In this document: positions 40,640 through 64,000 of the stretch, in pieces
Numbering within the stretch: position 1 is the stretch's first letter
Layout: each line of letters starts with the position of its first letter
From: Anodontia alba
Lineage: Eukaryota > Mollusca > Bivalvia > Lucinida > Lucinidae
Length of the DNA: 64,000 bases
Assembly: GCA_964016985.1 (NCBI GenBank)
Contig: OZ024834.1
Location: 84,680,723-84,744,722, forward strand
Direction: 5' to 3'
The notes under the pieces: generated by a model
What the model saw: only the letters and a program-made list of their open reading frames with translations
Told to the model about the DNA's origin: nothing
The model's database searches: none
Program-made: the position numbers and the translations under genes

Positions 40640-41031
40640 ATTTATCCAAAATTTCCCATGAAAGTTTGAGTCAAAGTGGCTGGGTTCGACTGAAACCCCG
40701 TACTCCCTCTGAATTCGCCCCTGTTAAACCGGTAGCACGTAATTGTGTATGCTTATAATAAGCATATACGATTACATGCTACCGGTTGTACAGGGATGGG
40801 TGATAGTCCTACTAAAGTGGTACATTACTGCTATAACATCTCATGAACGTTTTACTTTTTATTAAATAAAGCGCTGAAATAGGGATGGAGTTGCCCGAAT
40901 TCTGAATTTCTTCCTGTGGTTGCGTTTAAAATCATAGACATTGTTAAAGATTCTTTATTTACTAAAATGCCCACTGAAATGGGGAGGAGCCTAACTTTGT
41001 GTTAGCATATAAGAAAGGTCAAAAAGGTCAC
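40640..41031. other. Intergenic, one palindrome
   Basis: Contains ACCGGTAGCACGTAAT / ATTACATGCTACCGGT (about 40728-40790) around TATAATAAGCATATACG; a small hairpin element possibly about 65 bp. Otherwise nothing recognised. Confidence 0.5.
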
Positions 41032-41035
41032 TTAA

Positions 41036-41240
41036 CCCTTCTCTTGCTGAACACTACATGCCCAGTCTCAGCAAACAGTGTAGATCCAAATCAGTTGGCT
41101 TCAGAAGAAGCCAACTGATCTGGATCTGCACTGTTTGTCATTAAATATGTGAATTTCTATTAAAAACCCAGATCATGTAATCTGATTGGCTGGAAATTAG
41201 AAGTGGGCGTGGCATCTTAATTTATTCAGCAAGGCAAGGG
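41036..41240. mobile_element. HP-B hairpin element, reversed
   Basis: TTAA at 41032-41035; right flank mutated to TTAT. Core GATCAGTTGGCTTCAGAAGA with its inverted copy. Confidence 0.88.
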
Positions 41241-41451
41241 TTATATTTTAATCTGCTGACTATAGATAAAGCGGACAGAATTAAAAAAAAAAATCTTAGT
41301 TTTCACTGAAAATAAGCAAAATGTCAAACCTTATTTTCTGTGAAAAATAAGGGGGAAAATGTCACCGATTTTTACATAATGATCGGTTTAGCCCGTACAA
41401 CGCTAAAGCATAAAATCTGTATGAGGGGTATGTAATGTTTCTTTACCGTCG

Positions 41452-41658
41452 TTTAACCTTTACCACTCTCCAGGCTAACTCAGTAGACGACATTTTTCAT
41501 ATTTTTCTAAGAAAGCATGTGCAGCCTTTGACATTTCATGCAAATTGTCTCATGCATGAAATGTCAAACATATTGTCCGGGAAAAATAAATAAATAATAA
41601 TAAAAAAAAATATTTCAAAATTTCGTCTGCTGAATTTACCCAGCATGCAAAGTGTTAA
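41452..41658. mobile_element. HP-I hairpin element
   Basis: TTTAACCTTTACCACTCTCC left, CATGCAAATTGTCTCATGCA tip, TTACCCAGCATGCAAAGTGT+TAA right. A related, shorter hairpin with TGTCAAACCTTATTTTCTG lies at 41265-41400. Confidence 0.82.
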
Positions 41659-41738
41659 AGCACGTCAGAATATATCATATTGAGACAAGCTGATTCACTG
41701 TTGAATCATTTGGTACATGTATATATTCTGATTGTTAA

Positions 41739-41960
41739 CACTTAAACTGCCAATTGCAACAATTGTTGTCTGTTTTGTCATCTGCTTGTGATTTTAAAAG
41801 TCATTTTTGCAAACAGTGTGGACCCAGATCAGACTGCTCCTCTAGGAGCAGTCCGATCAGTGTTCACACTGTTTGTCTGTATGCAAAAAAAAAAAAGGTT
41901 TGAAAAGTTTGCAAGAATATTCAGCAGACGTCATTAACAGACGACATTTTCGGATGCACA
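41739..41960. mobile_element. HP-C hairpin element
   Basis: TTAA at 41735-41738, subterminal ACTTAAACTGCCAATTGC, core GATCAGACTGCTCCTCTAGG. Right terminus decayed. Confidence 0.78.
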
Positions 41961-42059
41961 CTAAATAAAAAAATAAAGAATATGCTTACGTATCAATTTT
42001 TCCATTAATTCACCATTGTATTTATCGAAATATTGGTCTGCAGCTCTGTCAAAATTGTT

Positions 42060-43060
42060 TTTACTCCATCTTGAAAGGGGTCTTCTCTAAATGGAAAGAA
42101 TTTGCTCCCCTTTTAGATAGACTCTTTTTTTCAGAAGGAGATTGCTGTTCAGGGAAGCGAACAAGAAGTCATCAAAATTGTCTTCCTTGTGAAAAATGGC
42201 AGAAAACTATCCAGGTATACCCATTCACCTATTCTTCGGCAGCACTATATCCCATATTTTAAGATGAGCCCTACAACTTTAGGGAGGTAACTATTTCAAA
42301 ACTCTTTCAAAACGGGTTTGCTCTCTTCTGAAAAGGGGTCTGCTGTTAAAGAAATGCGTTCCTTTTAGAATAGACCTCTTTTCAGAAGGGGGTAGATGTA
42401 CAGGAATTCGAACAAGAAGTCACAAAAATTGCAAACCCCACTCCGCCCCCCCCCCCCCCCACCCCCCACCCCACCCTTGTGAAAAAATGGCAGCAAGATA
42501 TGCAGGCGTATAAAGTCACCTTAAGTTCTTCGGCAGCACCATATCCCATATTTTAAGGTGAGTACTTCCAACTTTAGGGGAGGTAGTTCTTTCAAAATGG
42601 TTTTGGTCTTTTCTGAAAAGGAGTTTGATCTTAAAGAAAATTCTTCCCTTTTAGAAAAGACCACTTTTCAGAACGGGACCGATGTACAGGAATTCGAACA
42701 AGCGGTCACAAAAATTGTTTCCCTTGTGAAAAATGGCAGCAAAATATCCAGGCGTATCAAGTCACTTTAAATTCTTCGGCAGCACCATATCCCATATTTT
42801 AAAATGAACGGATACACACACTATCATGGAGATAACTCTTTCGAAATGTTTCTGCCTCTCTTCCGTAAAGAGATTTACTCTAAAATGAAAGAATTTGCTC
42901 CCGTTGGGAGCAAATTCTTTAATTTTAAAGTAAACCTCTTTTCAGAAGAAATTTGGTGTGACCCCTTTATGAGAGAATTTGGTATGCAGGAGAGAACGAC
43001 AGTTGTCCCTTGTACAAACTTGTGGAAACTCTACCTAGTGTATCCAGTCTCTTTAAAATA
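42060..43060. repeat. Tandem array of about four HP-G-like units
   Basis: Units of about 245-295 bp share CAGCACCATATCCCATATTT (about 42238, 42534, 42778), GGGAGGTAACT-like starts and TTTTCAGAA arms. Contains a C-run at 42443-42475. Lies about 560 bp upstream of the plus-gene start. Weak ORFs inside are repeats. Confidence 0.8.
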
Positions 43061-43624
43061 AACATGACGTTGAGCTGGTGTAGGCCAAAGACGTATAAAA
43101 TTATTACGTCCTTGTGTAGGCCAACAGAATTCATCACCAACTTCACCGATTACCTATAAACCGCCCATGCCTTGCGAAAACAGCAGCCGCCGACAAAAGA
43201 CAGGAGATGCTTACAAGGGAGATACTGGGAGCCCCACGCCATTGAACTATTCCTGCGTGCTAAGATTAGTCAGAATGGTGACATTGAGATCCCGCTAAAT
43301 TCCATAAAAATCGTTTAAAATGCATGAAATGTCAAACTATTTTAAGTTCATCTTCCATTACATCGGAAATGCTATAATTACTTATTTTTGTCAACGTCTA
43401 TTATCTATCAACAGCAATGTAACTTCTGTTTGTGTTGCTTTATGCAACGTTAAACGTTATGAACGTATCACAGCGTTGCTTTAAACAACGTTAAACGTTA
43501 TAAACGTCACACGACGTTGCTGTCATTGACAACGGAACCAAATGGATGGAATTGTTGCGTCTCGTAAAACTCTGTAATAATTAATGATAAATTATTGGGA
43601 AGTTTTGGACGGTTAATATCTAGA
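43061..43624. promoter_or_regulatory. Upstream region of the plus-strand gene
   Basis: Not covered by a recognised element except the two-copy repeat at 43425-43525. CpG-containing compared with the surroundings. No TATA box seen. Assigned as promoter by position only. Confidence 0.3.
43425..43525. repeat. Two-copy repeat just upstream of the plus-strand gene
   Basis: GCAACGTTAAACGTTATGAA and ACAACGTTAAACGTTATAAA head two units of about 50 bp. Within 200 bp of the start codon; ACGTTAAACGT pairs are CpG-containing and might be regulatory, but nothing proves it. Confidence 0.7.
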
Positions 43625-63002
<19,378 letters not shown>

Positions 63003-63014
63003 GTCAGATTAATG

Positions 63015-63253
63015 AGCCAACGCACGACAAAACCTACAATAAGACCCGTGTGACCAGCAAAGACTCAGATCAGCCTGTTCATCCATCCAGTATGGCTAGG
63101 GTTATTGTATATCCCTATTTGGATAGCCTGGAGGCTGTAAATGGCACATGCGATCAGCGAAAACTCTGATCAGACTGCGCGCATGCGCAGGCTGATCTGG
63201 GGTTTTACACTGGTCGCACAAGTCTTATTGTAGGTTTTCCCGTGCGCTGGCTT
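63015..63253. mobile_element. HP-L element after plus-gene exon 8
   Basis: AGCCAACGCACGACAAAACC left, GTAGGTTTTCCCGTGCGCTG right; inner palindrome GACTGCGCGCATGCGCAGGC. Confidence 0.87.
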
Positions 63254-63799
63254 ATTTATTTCCCACTGGGGCTAAACGTATGACAATTTAACACATAAAT
63301 GCTTACAGCGTTCCAAACAAGAACACTTGCAAAGAGCAGTGCACAGTGTTGACCCTGATCAGACACATATATTTTGATTTGTAGAGCAGAGCAACACATA
63401 GAACTGAAGTTACTCAGGATATAGACATACGCGGGCTATTTTTGTGCACAAAGTGAGTCCTCCTCAAGTCTAAGATTCAATTACGGAGTACTAGATATAA
63501 GTTTTCACACATTCTCAAACCTTTGCATCATTCACAAAATACTAATATTATCCTAGTTATATTGTTGCACATGGTTGCACAAACGCTTCAATCAAAGTGA
63601 ATTAAGACACCTAAAACAGATAAAACATTCTAAGGTGAAAAGATTGTCCCCAGTTTCATTGGGACCACTACCGTCTACCTACTATATGAATCATTACTGA
63701 AATTTGGCTAGTTATAGGAAAGAAAATGATTTTATTAAATTAATATATACCAGTACTTTATTCCCACGAAGCAAAATTCCACCCCTTAAGAATATCAAC

Positions 63800-64000
63800 C
63801 CCGCCTTTCCTTTGAGAAGGGAAACATTATATTTTGACAAGGGATGCAATTTTTGTGACTTCCTGTTTGCTTTCCTGCACATCAATCCGCTTTTGAAAAG
63901 GGGTTTACTTTAAAAGGAAAGAATTTGCTCCTCGTAGGAGCAAATTCTTTCCTTTTATAGAAGACGCTTTTTCAAAAAGGAGACGGAACAATTTTGATCG
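63800..64000. mobile_element. HP-G element, cut by the window end
   Basis: AAAGAATTTGCTCCTCGTAG with its inverse, TTTTGAAAAGGGGTTTACTT; continues past 64000. Confidence 0.75.

Overview
The window is eukaryotic nuclear DNA from an invertebrate animal, most likely a bivalve or other mollusc. The evidence is spliced genes with GT-AG introns, an AT-rich background, a tRNA-derived SINE in many copies, a mariner element, microsatellites, and an extreme load of short hairpin-forming nonautonomous DNA transposons. No prokaryotic, viral or CRISPR features were seen. The species is an inference; only the metazoan assignment is firm.

Two protein genes are supported. (1) TMEM117 lies on the minus strand in six coding exons: 38494-38453, 30080-29270, 27990-27755, 21897-21640, 19555-19432 and 7175-5839. 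All splice phases agree, giving a predicted 935-residue multi-pass membrane protein. It has a conserved core plus a long acidic N-terminal extension and a repeat-rich C-terminal tail. (2) A plus-strand gene begins at 43625 and runs to about 63000 or beyond. Eight exons were found; it encodes a mostly alpha-helical, coiled-coil-like protein that I do not recognise. Splice phases agree except for a one-base frame break in a T5 run of exon 2 and at least one missing exon between 47050 and 55791. The genes are divergent, with about 5.1 kb between their start codons.

The rest is repeats. I label hairpin families HP-A to HP-V. HP-A: termini CATAGC..GCTATG, 5-6 bp target duplications. HP-B, HP-C and HP-R: TTAA targets with termini starting CCC, piggyBac-like. 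HP-D: TACCCTAAGTATT-like ends. HP-E: CATCACGAAAAC ends. HP-F: CAGTCGAACC ends at TA, pogo/Tigger-like. HP-G: GCAAATTCTTTCC arms. HP-I: CATGCAAATTGTCTCC arms. HP-J, K, L, M, N and V are smaller families. Several families with unrelated termini share one of two palindromic cores: GCAAACAGTGTAGACCCAGA (B, C, D, R) or GTACTCATTAGAA (A, E, F, V). Thirteen copies or fragments of one SINE occur, six with clear target duplications, and nested insertions give a relative history.

Layout. 1-5838: 3' flank of TMEM117, almost all hairpin elements. 5839-38494: TMEM117, with introns full of HP elements, SINEs, a broken LINE end (24780-25135) and two satellite-like regions (25381-27372 and 31430-32570). 38495-43624: intergenic, with a mariner copy (39185-40486) in a nest of insertions and an HP-G tandem array (42060-43060). 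43625-64000: the plus-strand gene, with a minisatellite of splice-acceptor-like units directly before exon 5 (55030-55790).
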